Source of the DNA: Salvator merianae
Taxonomy: Eukaryota; Chordata; Lepidosauria; Squamata; Teiidae
Reading direction: 5' to 3'
Length of the DNA: 64,000 nt
Assembly (NCBI GenBank): GCA_003586115.2
Contig: QVOM02000023.1
Coordinates: forward strand, 9,545,833 to 9,609,832
Position numbers and translations under genes: made by a program. Under the pieces are notes generated by a model, which was given only the letters and a program-made list of their open reading frames with translations, ran no database searches and was not told the origin of the DNA. Shown here one piece after another: positions 18,400 to 30,870 of the stretch (position 1 is the first letter of the stretch; each line of letters starts with the position of its first letter).

Positions 18400-20150
18400 G
18401 CCAGGAAATTGTGCCCCTTACGATCCTTCTCCACAGTATCACAACCAAGCCCATCACAACCATAGGAAGTAGGTCTTGGTTCCTATTTTACGGGGAGAAT
18501 TAAGAAAGGCCTTTTCTTCACTTACATGTCCATGTTTGAAATTGGTGGGCCTGGACCAGCCAGGCCTGCTAGTTCCAGCCATGGAAAGGTACGGCATGGA
18601 ACAGACCAGCCCCTTCCCCGGCCTTGAAGCATGCATGAGCTTTGAGCCAGATACCAAGGGCTAGGACCAAAAGTTCCTAGCCTTGGAACCTCTGAGGGAC
18701 CATTATCAGAGGGGCACTTTGGTGCACTGCTGAAATGTGCCCCTTGGTAGTTCCAAACACAGGAGGCATGGCTTCTACATGTCTCTGTGCTCTGGACCAG
18801 AGTCCACCCTCATCTGCTGGTAGACTCGTTAATCCACACTAATGTGTGGATTGATGAGGCCCAGACGTTCAATACACGGGCCCTTATTTCTGAATAACAG
18901 TAAGTGTAGAAAGGGCCATAAACTGCTTTGCAGTAGATTTTACCTAGGGAATCTTTACCCTGAGTCTGGCCGCCATTTTCTTTAGACTAAGGACAGAGTG
19001 GCTCCTTTTAATGTCCTTGAACTTCAAATTCTTTCATTCCTAACTGTTGTCCTTGTTGCTTGGAAATGGTGAAGTTAGAATCAAACAGTGACTGGGTGGA
19101 TGGATGGATGGATGCTCCTAAGTTCCACATTTCTGCTGTAGCCCAATAGGCCTACTCTACTTAGGAGAGGGCCTTAAAGAAATATTTCCTGACCCCGATG
19201 ACTATGGATGCAAGAAAGTTCAAACCTCAAGCTCCACAGATACCCAAAGGATGCTCTTCCACTGAATTACCGATCCTCTGGTGACCGTGAGACAAATGTC
19301 ACACAGATTTGGAGGGCTACCTGGTCATCTAAATCTCTGGCCAAATCAGAAACCAGTAGGATCACGTTGTATCTTACTGGCACCTGTGCCTTTTTCTCCA
19401 GACCAGGCAGGCAGTAAAACAGACATGAAGCAGCACAGCCTTCCAACAACAGTTGTTTTCATTCCTTATTATTGATCATGGATGTCAGGACAGATAGAAA
19501 CTGGAGTCTAACGATATCAGGAAAACCCATGCTTCTGGTTCTGCTGTTAAAGGGTGCAGAAGACCTAAGCTGGCATTTTCCGATGTGTTGAGCTCCCTAG
19601 AAACCGGTTGCTAGGTTACAGACCAGGAGCCTGGGTGAGGCCAACCTAACAGTCCAAAGACCAATTTTTTAGTTCCTTTTTTTGACCTCTGACCCAGGCA
19701 GGACTAAGGCTGCCTAAAAAGAAACCTTCCTAAATGATCCTTTTAAGCACAAGGCAGATAGCAGTGAAGCATTTTGTTAAAAGAGACGGCATTGAAGCTT
19801 TGGTCTTTCTATTTTTGAGGGATCCCTGGACTCAAATACCTTCCTTCCATATTACTTGAAGTTCAAAACTGTGGCTACCCCTGTCCCAGTGCACATACGA
19901 TCCCCTCAAATAAGGCTTTTTTCTTTCCTTTTTTAAAACTTTTTTTTTTACAACTTTACTCTGTTTCATGACATTGTTTATTGGCTATTGTCTGGTTGTG
20001 TACATATTGTATTTAGAAATGGCATTCAGATGTGTACATAATATAATATATATGAATTTAACCAGGATTATCTCCATAATCACACCTTTTCTGTGGAGGG
20101 TCGTTTGAGGGTGGCTTTTTTATTATTATTTTTAACTTTGACAAGTGACC

Positions 20151-20156
20151 AATAAA
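20151..20156 (+). terminator. Candidate distal polyadenylation signal, DDR gene
   Basis: AATAAA is followed within about 10-25 nt by GT- and T-rich sequence ('cttgttggttttcattttg'), the usual downstream element. This is the best-formed signal after the stop codon. Confidence 0.55.
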
Positions 20157-20179
20157 TCTTGTTGGTTTTCATTTTGCTC

Positions 20180-22360
20180 CCTGTCTTGCTTGTTATTTAT
20201 TTATTTATTTTATTCCTATAGTCATATTTCTATCCCATCCTACAACCGTTTGTTTTTCTGTCCCACCCCATTCCTCAGCCTATAAATGGCCCAGCAGTTG
20301 CTTCTGGGCATCTCCAGCAAAAGACAAAGGCAAAACCTTCACCTGCTCTCAACTCTCTGTTTTAGTGTTATGATTTTCCATATGAGGAAAGGTCACCCAC
20401 TCCCAGGGTTCAGGATAGGGTAAGACACATGCAGGGGTAAAATGTTCTGATGTCCCAGACCCAAATTTGCAAAGGGGGCGCCCCTTTAAGCGTGTCTGAT
20501 CACACCCTAGAATTCCCATCATGACTTTAATCATAATCCAGAATCATTTTCTAGTTTTTAATGTGGGTTAGAGGTGGAACAGAACTCTAGACAGCAAGCA
20601 TCTACTGTAATCCCCAATATACAAGCAAGGGAGGTACAAATTCCCACCCACTTTTTACTAAACAGGCAGACTTCTGTTTCTAAGAGGCTGCCATGCAAGC
20701 AAACGAAAGAGGAACTTGCTGTACAACTTTTCACTGTCTGAGCAACTTTCACCAAAGAAATGGAGCTTGTACAGTAGGCTTAATGATATGATTCTCAGCT
20801 TGGTAAGTGTCTTCACAAAGCAATGTACTCTGGTCCCCTCTAGTGGCTATTTTGAGGGTTAAACAATTGAGAACGTTGCCTCTATCCGTGTAAATCAATG
20901 CTGGTTCTGAGTCCAGATCACATTATTGAAAATTTCCAGGATGAGTAAACAGGTAAAGTCGAGTTCTGTGCCAAATCACCGTTCAACAAGATCAAACCAT
21001 GGTAAAGGGCCCAGGACTGCTAGGGGACTGGAAGGTTTCAGATTTCTTCTCCGTTCCCTTCAAAGTGGTTATAAAGCATCCTGCCTTCCAGAATGCCTTG
21101 AAGCTACCCCTCTGTGAGTAGCTCAGTGGCTGTTCCAGAATAGTTCTGTTGCCAGCTAAATAAGGTTTTCTGTGTTTTGCTCAGATGCCTTTGGACCCAG
21201 TGGAACTCACTTGCACAGACAGCAGACTCCTGCGTCTAAAGGTGAACGCTTGTTCAATGTCAAAATGAACCTTCTCTAGCTGAGCGGATGGTGTGGTTCC
21301 ATTCTTCAAGGCCTTTTGCTCTGCATGCTGGTGCAAAATGGAGAGCCCATGCCCCCGCCTAGGACGCTTCATCTGCACTGGACGGAGCATAGACTGGACT
21401 AGGTGGCCTAAAATGGCCGCCTAGTCTGGCACTGGTAGACCTTTTTTTAAAAAAGATCTATCAGTGGTCCAACTGGACTGTGGAAGCATGTAGACATGGT
21501 GTACACCTCCATTTTCTGGTTTAGCAGGGGACACATTGTGGACGAACCCACCTCTGTGCCATCTCTGAGTTGCCTTTTTTATTACGCCTGAATGCAAACC
21601 TTTGTTGGTCTACAGTTAGCCTCTGGAGATGTGTTCTTTCCCCTCTGCACAGAAGAACAGACAATGGAGAGTGTGTACATAGCTAGAGGCTGCTGATCTT
21701 TTCTTCAAGCATGAGCCTCAAGCCAAGGTGCCCCTCCACTACCCATGGGGAATGCATATCTATGGGTCCTCATGTCGATGCAGCCATGGGCCCCTGTTGC
21801 CAATGCTGTGACCACAAAATGGGCTTTTCCTGCTGTGACAGCATCCTAACCTCTTGATCTGGCTTGCAACAGCCATGGAAAAGGTGCAAGCCGAATTAAG
21901 GGGGCCACCAATGCCGGGATAGTAAGGCTGACTCACAAGGAGGCCAGAAAACCAGCTTCATTGTCCATGAAGTGGTCCTCCTCAGGGGAACCTGCCCAGG
22001 AACCGTGGAGATGACCTGCTGGGATGACCTGAAGCATCTCCTCACTCCAGCTGGTTTGCCTTGCGTGAATGGGAATGAAGCCTCCTTGTATCATATCGAA
22101 ATGCACTAAAATTCCTCTGCAACGTTGCAGCAGAAAGCTACAACCCATTAATAATGATAAGGAACTCAGAAGCATAGCGGAAGAGGCTCAAAGAGGACAA
22201 TTGACCCTTTGGTGCCAGGTAGGTATTCAGGAGCACTGGTTCCCTCCCCAGCAAAATTTCATCCACAACCACCTCCTGGTCTGTTTCTGCACATGTACAA
22301 GCAGGGCACCCATCTTTTTGTTACCATTTGGCAGTGAAACTTCCTATTGACCTATAGATC
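20180..22360. other. Intergenic, no gene recognised
   Basis: Between the convergent DDR and ENTPD8 genes. It holds a fragment of the dispersed 'gctggactagatggg' family in minus orientation at about 20,285-20,360 and AT-rich sequence. No exon was recognised. Confidence 0.45.
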
Positions 22361-22367
22361 TTCATTA

Positions 22368-22520
22368 TTCACGAGGCTGCAAATACAAAATCACAAACCT
22401 CCACGTAGAAAATCACGAGGCCGCAAATACAAAATCGCTAACCTGCACGATCAAAATCACAAGCCTGCAAATATAAAATCACGAGCCTCCATATACAAAA
22501 TCATGAGTCTGTAAGTATAA
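22368..22520 (+). repeat. Diverged tandem array, about 22-bp unit
   Basis: Six to seven degenerate copies around 'aaatcacgagcctgcaaata'. Copies differ at 10-30% of positions and keep the AAATCAC core. Intergenic, between the ends of the DDR and ENTPD8 genes. Confidence 0.8.
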
Positions 22521-22899
22521 ATACAAATTTAGAAAGAAAAAAATAGCTGCTTTGGTTTGGCTGGCTGCTGAGGTTGGTGTTGATTTATTATGGCAGTCTG
22601 TGTGTGTTTATCATCCCTGTCTGGCGGTATGAAGAGCCCATGTTAAAAAAAAAAAAAAATGGGATACAAAAGAACATGTTTTATTAGCATAAATAAAAAA
22701 AATGATGCTCCAAGTGTGTCTGTATTTCTGTTATATTCATATTGCACATGCTAGCAGGACCAACCAGCACGTAGCTCTCAGATACCTTCAAAGAAAGATT
22801 AGGCAAAGCCATGCAGTTTTCTGCAGCCAAGGAAATATGCCTCTGAAGATGAATTGATGGGAAACATGTGCTCATGTCCTGTTTATGGGTTTCCGACAC

Positions 22900-23290
22900 A
22901 TATTTATTTATATTTTTATCCTGCCCTAAACCCAAAGGACTCAGGGTGTGTTACAAAAATTAAAATAAGTTTTTAAAAACCCACTAAAACCAAGAACAGT
23001 GCTTGAAAGTGAGGAGGAGAAATCTTTCCTCAGCCAAAAGCCAGGGTGAATCGGTGTGTCTTTGCCAGTCTTCTAGATGTATATAAAGAGGATGCCTGGA
23101 GCACCTCAGGGGTGATTGTTCCATAGTATAGGGGCTACCACTGAAAAGACTCTATCCTGAGTACCCACCCCTTTAGCTACTAAAGGTGGTGGTACAACCA
23201 GGAGGGCCTTATCTGCAGATCTTAAAGCACGGGCAGGTCAGTATGGGAGAAGGAACATATGAAATGCCCCTCCTGATTAGGACCAGCGAC
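22900..23290 (-). repeat. Dispersed repeat related to one at 30,630
   Basis: Begins with a T-rich 'tatttatttatatttttatcctgcc' type end and contains a segment ('attgttccatagt...accactgaaaagactct...gatcttaaagca') that recurs in diverged form at about 30,680-30,800. Probably an old retroposon. The orientation call is tentative. Confidence 0.45.
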
Positions 23291-23659
23291 CCATCTAGTT
23301 TGATAGCCTGATCTCAACCAGCTGCACATGGAAGCCCACAAGCAGGGTGTAAGAACCTACCTTGCCCTGCTGACAGTCGCCCAACAACTAGCCTCCAGAG
23401 GTACATCACTCTGATGGATGCCTCCCTGATGTCCCACAGACACCAGAACTGGTCATTTGTTTGATTATGGCCTTTATGTCTTGCCTTTTCTCCAAAGAGC
23501 CCAGGGTGGGACATGCCTTTCTCCCTGCCATTTTATCCCCACTGCAACCTTGAGGCAGGTTAGGATGCATGGCAGTGCCAGGTACATGGATATGCACTAG
23601 GCTTCTGTGGCTGAATGAGGATTCGAATCAGGGATCCCTGGGCTACAGATCAGCACCTG

Positions 23660-24058
23660 CTACCCCTCCAGTGACCAATCTGAGAACAGGTGGGCCTTCC
23701 AGCTGACCCAGGACTGGGTACTTATGCCCATGGTTGTTTCCTTCACAGAACTCAAGGTGGTGTTTGTAGAGGCATTCGAAGCCACCCAGGCCATGATCAG
23801 CTCATAGTAGCTACCATCTAGTGGGTTGAAGCCAACGCATCCCAGACCATTGCCGATGCCAAGGAGAGGAACGTTTATGAACAATACCATGAGGTCACGA
23901 ACGCCCTGTAGGTGGATGTGCCTTGGGATGTAGAGGATAAGGTGGAAAGTGCTCTTTCCTGTCAGTAAAACTGAACAAATGAGGAAAGCTACAATATTAG
24001 TAAGAGTACCATAAAGTACATTGCTTTCAAGGGTTTTCAGGCATTTCACATCCACCAT
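23660..24058 (-). other. Unassigned 132-codon open frame
   Basis: An open minus-strand frame with hydrophobic stretches ('IVAFLICSVLL', 'LMVLFINVPLLGIGNGLG'). It lies 435 bp beyond the ENTPD8 stop in the same orientation and so could simply be 3'UTR. I recognise no family, and no splice sites link it to ENTPD8. A decayed retroposon is as likely as a gene. Confidence 0.25.
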
Positions 24059-24492
24059 TAGTGTTCGGCTGGTCCCATTTCACAGATGAGCAACTGAGGC
24101 CAAGAAAGAGTGTGTGTGCTTCATTCCACTGCATCAGTCTGTAGCAGAATTAATATTCAACCCATGGACTTCCTGCCTTGCAGCACTGACATTATACACT
24201 TAGAAAGTAAGGAATAATAACTTATCTTCAGCACATACTTTCCAAAGGAAAAGGTAAGCGGGCGTGCCATTGGATGGGTTTCCAGCATCCATCCTGAGTG
24301 CTCCTTAGGCGGAGGAATTGGGGCGCCAGGCATGGACTGGCGTGTGATCCTACACAAAGCTGGTACTCTCAGATTGAAATCCCTACGAGGCCACCAAAGA
24401 GCGGATAATATTGGACAGCTCGCTGTTCCCCAAGGACTCCCCAAAGTGTTTGCCCATGCCAGATGCGACTGCTCCCAAACGGTGCCTCTTTC

Positions 24493-27400
24493 TCAATGTA
24501 GGACATACACAAGTAGAAAGATGAGGCAAAATGCCAGCAGGATGGCAATGAAAAAGACACTTGCTGCCCACACCCCTTCCTCGTGTCCTCTCAGGCGTTG
24601 CGGGAGCTCTGATGGGATCATGTTGGTAAGGTTGAGCATGTAGCCCAAGGTCCATCCAATGTCTGAGTTGGCAGCCTTCAGGAAGAGAGAGAGAGCAATG
24701 CCATAAGGTGGGCTGTTAGTAGGAAAAGTAGGAGGATCCTCAGAAGTCACAGGGGTAACCTGCTGCAATTGATACGTGAACACAGCTCTCTAAGGAACCT
24801 CCTTTCCCCAGAACATCAGTAGGTCCAGAGGCTAAAATTACCCTCTTGTACTGCTGAGACCATAACACCCGCCTCAGCAACCATCCAACCTTGAACATGA
24901 GATGGGCATAGAGGTGGGTTGCCTTGCTGCATCTCATTGTCAGAACATTTGCTTTGAACACAGAAGATGACAAAACCCAACTTCTATCATCTCTGCTGCA
25001 TTTGCTAGGAAGCTGAAAAAAGGTCCCATCTAGAGACCGTGGAGGAGATTTTGTGAAGCAGAGCAGCTCATTTTGGATTAACTAACTGGATTCTGATTGG
25101 TATAAACTATCAGGATACAAAGGAATGGCCATAGCTCAGTAGTAGAGCAATGACCCAGAAAGCATGGGTTGTAAGTTCAATCCCCAATGTCAACCCAGAA
25201 AAAGATAAGGGCAAGCCAATTTTACTTTGTTGCCCCCCAAAAAACATCATGGAGGTGTGGAAGTAATAATCAGGAATCAACCTTGACTCAAGGTTGTCCT
25301 TATTATTACCGTTACCGTTACTGCTACCCTTACCCAAACCTTTCTCCACAGGAACATGGGCCCTAGCCAAAAGTAGAGACTCACTCCTCACCTGCATCTG
25401 AAAAGAAATGCTGTTCCAGGTATCATTATTGAAGCCATAGCCATTCAACAGGAGGGTAAGAATGTAATTGGCACTGGCACAGTAATTCTTCAGGCGAACA
25501 TCCCTTTCTGTGGGGTAACTGGATTTCAACTAGGGAAACAGATGAAGACAAGGAGTGGCATTTTAAAAGCAGACGAAGCAGGACAGTCAGCTGGGGTTTT
25601 GAAATTCCTATTCTATGTGCCCATCTGCGAGTAGGTTGAAGAGAGAGTTTTGGCCAGCCCTGCTGAAAAGCTACCTAATTTGGCATGTGTGATACTTTAG
25701 TTCAGCTGCAGTCAAGATGACTCCATGGGAACAACTGGAGAGCTTGGCAGAATCTGTTCCAACTTTGTACCAAGCCTCTCCTTGATCAGCTTGGGTAGCC
25801 TGGACAGTATAAAGAAAATTTTGCTGGCTTGGCAAGCTCCAAATTAGCTGTACCACTGAGCTTTGCAACTATCAGTTTGGCTTAAATCAGGGAAGTTCAC
25901 ACCAAGCTCTCCATTTCCCCCCAGTTTGGCTGATATCCAAACTTATCTGAATTAAACCTTTGCCTTTCCAGATAAGCCTTTGGCAACCATCTGTCATCAC
26001 TTCCCTAAAACAGTGTAATTTTCATGATGGGAATTAACTGTCAGGACACTTGCTGTTTCTGAAATTCCTGAAAGAAATCTCTCATTCAACCTCACACTGG
26101 CTGCTGCATCCAACAGCCATGGTGTTTGTACTGTAGTTTGCAACATGGAGAACTGTCAGTTGAAAGAGCAGTTTTCCTCAAAATTCAGGCTTCAAGGGAA
26201 ACCCAATGAAACTCCACACTGCACTCCCTAGTTCTTCTGGGTGACTACCAAGGTGCTGGCTGCTACTGAGAGCTGACATCTCTAGTAATTGTCTTCCAAC
26301 TAAAAGGAAGTTCTAATGGGAGCAAAGCGAGTCCACAACTATGCCTCTGGAAATTCTAATGGGATCAGAGCGAGTCCAGAACTATGCCTCTGGAAGTTCT
26401 CATGGGATCAAAGCAAGTCCAGAACTATGCCTCTGGAAGTTCTCATGAGACCAAAGTCAGTCAAGAACTACATCTCTACTACATGTGTACTAATAAGATG
26501 GGACACCTACCTCATCCCATGTCCTGGAACAGTAAGCCTTAATAGCATCCTCTACAGTGGTCAGGGGCTGAATTTCAGTCAAGTTCAGGAAGTGGAAGGT
26601 ATAATAATATGCTGAAAATGCCTGTAAGATGGAAAGCATGGAGAATTAAGTGAGAGAGGATGGCAGCAGGAGGAACCTGCCTCCTAATGCAAATAAAACA
26701 CACAGGTTCCCTTTTGGATTGAAACTACAAGTACTGTCTTTGCTTGGCCTCCAACCAGGGCAGAACCATTGTATGTTACATTTCAGGAGTAGCTGTGGCG
26801 CAGTGGTAGAGGAACTGCCTGGAAAGGACAGGGTTGCAGGTTTGATCCCCATCATCTTCTCAGAAGAAAGCAATACCTAAGACCCAATACTTAAGCCCTG
26901 ATACTTCAGTCAATACGGAGAACAGGACTATGTGAAACTTTAGGCCTAGCATATAAAGTAAGGGGCCAAAAGAGTGAAGAGAAAAATTCCCAGCCCTCCA
27001 AGCACATGATCTCTGGTATCTTTGTCTGTCTAAGGTTTCTTTCTTTCTTCCTCCCTCCCTCTCTCACTTCCTTTTTGGACATTTAGGACAAGTTAGCATA
27101 CCAGGAACTTCCCGTTGACTTTTGGCTGGTAGACTCCGTTGAACCCGCAGGATTCCTCATGGCTGCAGTCTGTAAAGTTGAAGATCTTCTTGAAGGTGTC
27201 TCGGCAAAGTTCCATGTCTCCTGTGCCTCTCAAAGTCACATTTATCAAGCTTGCTGGTTGGCTGGGTTGTTTAGCACATGGGCTGCTATAGACGGAAGCT
27301 ACTTTGATTGAATCACTATAACCTTTTGGGTAGCAAGGGTGATCAGTCTCATTGGAGGTGCTCGAATTCTGAAGGAAATAAGGAGAAGGAAACCATGGGT

Positions 27401-30115
27401 ATGCCCAGATGGGGGCAAACTTATTATTTACAGTAGTTTGGAGGGGTGGGCTGTTTATTGGGTATTTTGGAGTGAGAGAAAATATCTATCAAAATGGAAG
27501 AAACTGGGCTGTCAATTTGATAAAAAAGACATCATGTGCTTGATGCCAGGAAATCTCGTGGATGGCACTTAAAACTGTACTGAAATGGCTCCAAAACATG
27601 ATTAGCTTTGGACAGTCAGTGGGAAAAATAAGACACTCTAGGAATATTTGTTTTGTTTCTACTCTATGCCAAGAAGCTGTCTCCAAGGCATAGAGTGAAA
27701 AGGATGTTCGTAGAGCATCCATTTAGGTGCTAATGCTTCACACCAAAATTTAGGCTTCTGGAAGGCAGGCTGATAATTCCCAGTGCAGCCTCAACCTTTG
27801 AATTCAGGGACACTGACTAGTTTAAACAACATATATTTATAAGGATGGTGTCTCTTTATGTACTAGACATCAGACAGAGAGTACAAGTGTTTACTGAGAT
27901 ATTCCTGAGGTGATGGTGTTTTTCTCAACTGGACAATACAGTCCCAAAGCACTTTTTTTGAAAGCCAGTATACAAATGGAAACGGAAATGGAAATAGAAA
28001 TAAATAGAAGTAGAGGCAGAGGCAGAGATAATAGAAATATAAATGGAAATGGAAATAGAAATAGAAATGAAAGCTTGTCAGGTGACTTACAAGTAAAATC
28101 CGGATCACGTGATCAAGGGCTTCGTTCTGACCATAACACAGGTAGCTGTGGGTATAGATGGTGTAATCAAAGCCATATAGTCGAAATTGGGCGGCTTTGG
28201 ATGGGTCAGTGATCTGGGCGGCTGGAACGAAACTAATCTGAGTGGACGCACCTCCAAGGTCTAGAGCTCCCAATATATTTGCTGATGTGGGATGAATCCA
28301 GTCCTGTTTTTCTGCAGAGTACTATGGGAACACAAGAACAGATTAGCAGAGGGGCACTTCTTGTTTGAGGACCAATCTCTCTTGCTTTCTTCTTCGGATG
28401 AATGCTTTTCCCAGTTGTACCTTAGTAAAGTTTCTGCCAGCAAGTTTTGAAATGCCATGTTAAGATCAAATAATATCTTCCATTTGTCTCATAGGATCCC
28501 AGATGGCCTCCTGCCATCTGGAACCAACCCAAATCTGTTTGTACATAACTCTGAAACCTATTAAAATTGGATTTCGCCAGTCCTACCTTAGTGAAGGAAT
28601 TCAGCAGGTAGTTGATCGTGATCCATCCGTAAGCACCTTCTTCCTTCCCGGTGATAATCCGAGCACCTTGGAAACTCACGGGGTACTGCTGAATGGTTGT
28701 GCCAACCGCTTCCAAAACTTGTGCTGCTGCTGTCTCGTTCTTCATTCTTTGGGACAATTTGCAAAGAAAGGAACGTTGCAAAGGGTTAGCGAAGAGGTCC
28801 TTGCGATCTGTTTCCAACTCCAGCATTTTAATGAACTGATGAAGAAAAGACGTCTGGGGAATTTGGGATTTCTGGTTCTTTTTTCCTGACGGGTCAGGTT
28901 GTTCCCCAAGGCAATTCAAATTCTGCATCAAGAATTCTGCCTATTATTCCTTTCTCACAATTCACCTGGATTCAGCCAGACGAAAATGCCTTTAAAATCA
29001 AAATCAAAGCTTCGCTTCGTTGGCACTCTGTACCTGAGCAGCCTCATGCCCGCCGTCGCTCCGAGGTAAGCAGGTGCCTCTCGCTGCCTCTCTCGGGGGA
29101 TCACCGTCATAGCCTTATCCAGGCATTCCCGCAGGGACACGCCTGCCTGGGGAGGGTTGTTGGCATAGCTTGAAATCCCAGACCCTGAAATGGGAAGTCT
29201 AGATTCACTGCGCATCTGAACAGGGCTGTTCTCCTACGGAACAGGAGAGGCAGGTGAGGTTACCACGGGTCACACCTTTGCTTACTGTTTCAGATGCCTC
29301 CATTTCTGGTGGCACTAGATGCCCACTGGAGGCACCCAGGCATGGGAGACCGGGGTGGAAAATAGGTCAGGCACCCTTGGACGGAGCCACAGCATGGAAA
29401 TGGTGATGCAAACATGCCATGTGCGATCCCAGTGGAGCCACGGTAAAAATGCTCCAGCAGAAACAGCTGGAGCAGAGACTCGGCTTTTATGCCACCAACC
29501 CCCAATGCCTCGGCCTCTTATAGCAAATGTAAGGGGGGGAAAAATCTGACCATTAACATGGCATGAGAAAGTTTGGCTGACCACGCCTGTGTTGTTCTCT
29601 TTGTCCATCGGCCACTGGTAGACGAATAAAGACGTGTGGGATGAGCCCGCATCAAACACCAGCCCATACTGGAGGGAAGAGATGCAGAATCAAGAGGTTA
29701 GGCGGAAAAGAGCAGATCTGTGATTAAAGTAAGTTTTGCAAAAACCTGAGCTGCTAAGCCACCTGAGAAGCCTTTGTAAGACCTCAGCTGTTCCCCCCTT
29801 CGGATCAGATGCTAGACCCTTCATAAGAAGCTAGGGGTTTTGTTGGCATGCAGTGATTGCTCAGGAGAACTTCAGATGGCATATAATTCAGAGTTGGTTG
29901 CAGAAATGGATTGGATACAGGAAATCAACATAGATGGGGTTTCCAATCCTTTCCCCCCATGGTATTATGAGTTGCAGGGATCCGCTCACCTTGTTTGCTG
30001 GAGGCAGCGTGACCATGTGGATCTCTACCACACTGAGGATGAGGGCCGTAAGAGAGAATACGCCCAGGATCAACAAAGCTCCTGGAATGTACCATCTTTT
30101 CCATTTGTAATCCAT
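24493..30115 (-). CDS. ENTPD8: Ectonucleoside triphosphate diphosphohydrolase 8
   Basis: Cell-surface apyrase hydrolysing extracellular nucleoside tri- and diphosphates, which ends P2 receptor signalling. The nine coding exons, in transcript order, are 30115-29990, 29668-29551, 29184-29034, 28746-28587, 28321-28091, 27368-27102, 26621-26511, 25529-25392 and 24675-24493. They total 1,485 nt, or 494 residues, against a remembered length of about 495 for human ENTPD8. All phases agree. Membrane segments lie at about 10-30 and 469-492. All five apyrase conserved regions are intact: DAGSSHTS (48-55), GATAGMR (123-129), [11 protein letters not shown] (from 168), LDLGGASTQ (205-213) and DIGWTLGYM (439-447). 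The next gene, NSMF, on the same strand, is also the human neighbour and favours ENTPD8 over ENTPD1, 2 or 3. The ATG follows an acceptor by 2 nt, so a noncoding exon must precede it. Confidence 0.93.
25125..25200 (+). mobile_element. tRNA-derived SINE head
   Basis: 'gccatagctcagtagtagagcaatgac' with a B-box-like 'gttcaatcccc' matches the head of the SINE family found at 26,788 and 36,975. It lies in the last intron of ENTPD8, antisense to it. Confidence 0.55.
26308..26475 (+). repeat. 43-bp tandem repeat, about 3.8 copies
   Basis: The unit contains 'gttctcatgggatcaaagc' and 'gtccagaactatgcctct', repeated at 43-bp spacing with few mismatches. It lies in the ENTPD8 intron between 26,511 and 25,529, starting 36 bp past the donor of the '[11 protein letters not shown]' exon. 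Confidence 0.88.
26788..26875 (+). mobile_element. tRNA-derived SINE fragment
   Basis: 'gtagctgtggcgcagtggtagaggaact' plus B-box-like 'gcaggtttgatcccc' gives the tRNA-like head. It breaks off before the usual 3' tail. It lies in an ENTPD8 intron. Confidence 0.6.
27973..28075 (+). repeat. (GGAAAT)n hexanucleotide array
   Basis: Imperfect GGAAAT/AGAAAT units, interrupted by 'gaggca' units. It lies in the ENTPD8 intron, only about 15 nt past the donor at 28,090/28,091 of the exon encoding apyrase region 4. On the transcript it is an ATTTCC-rich pyrimidine array next to the donor. Confidence 0.85.
28091..29668 (-). CDS. ENTPD8: ENTPD8 exons with apyrase conserved regions 1-4
   Basis: Coding exons 2-5. 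Exon 2 begins '[13 protein letters not shown]' (phosphate-binding region 1). Exon 3 holds '[11 protein letters not shown]' (region 2). Exon 4 holds '[13 protein letters not shown]' (region 3, with the family's catalytic glutamate position retained at about E168). Exon 5 holds '[15 protein letters not shown]' (region 4) and 'YTHSYLCYG'. Exon boundaries match the family phases. Nothing suggests loss of activity. Confidence 0.92.
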
Positions 30116-30629
30116 TGCTAGGAAGATAAGACCAGAGGAATTTCCTTACAAGTGCCAAGAGAACATTTTCTGTCCGTTAAACGCACAGAATCACAGGATT
30201 TCTCAATCACATCAGGATTAAAGACTAATCTTAACTGATCAGAAATATGATACAGACATATACGAGTACACCAACAAATTCTAACACAAAACCACAGCAA
30301 AGCAGTTCAAGCCATTTTTGGAGACCAGCGAAATGCCACAGGGCTTCTGCAGTTGCTGCTGCTGGTTTGCTGGCCCATGCTGTATTTGCAGGGCAGGTTT
30401 CCCCACTGTGCCTCCCGCTGGGCACAGATTTTACCTCCAGCAGTGGGCTGGGTCCAGGTGCTGTGGATTTACTGCAATTCACCTGTGTTGGCCCGTGGGG
30501 GTGCTCAGCAGACACTGCATGCCGGACGTCTTCCTGGCATAGCCCTGAGACATCGTTGGAATCTTAGCACGGAGCAGGTTCCACAGCCGGCAGACACAGT
30601 ATACATAACCCATTGCTTTATCCCCTTTT

Positions 30630-30870
30630 GCTTTTTGGAAAAAAATATTCTACTTGGACAGATTCGACAGAATCATGGAGGAGTGACTATTCCAAAGCTG
30701 GGGAGCCACCACAGAGAAGGCCCTCTCATATTCCACAGCCCCTCATACCTACAAGAAGGCCCTTATTTTGTGATCTTAAAGCATGAGTAGGTCTATACGG
30801 GAAAAGGCACTCCTTCAGACATTTGCGTGAGAAATTTGCCTGGTATCCTGCCCTGGGAGCTAGGTCAAGG
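30630..30870 (+). repeat. Dispersed repeat, copy of the 22,900-23,290 family
   Basis: Shares 'gtgactattcca', 'accacagagaaggccct' and 'gatcttaaagca' with the copy around 23,110-23,230. It lies in the long first intron of ENTPD8. The family is not named. Confidence 0.45.

Larger units (their letters stand above)
15848..20175 (+). other. Likely 3'UTR of the DDR gene
   Basis: No further splice-linked coding exon was found after the stop at 15,847. Two candidate polyadenylation signals follow in sense, at 18,055 and 20,151. The stretch is AT-rich, with low repeat density and several U-rich runs, as expected of a long 3'UTR. Its extent is inferred from the signals. Confidence 0.55.

Noticed and set aside
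25125..25200. Possible functional tRNA gene
   Set aside because: The cloverleaf is incomplete and the same head recurs with a SINE tail at several places; it is a SINE.
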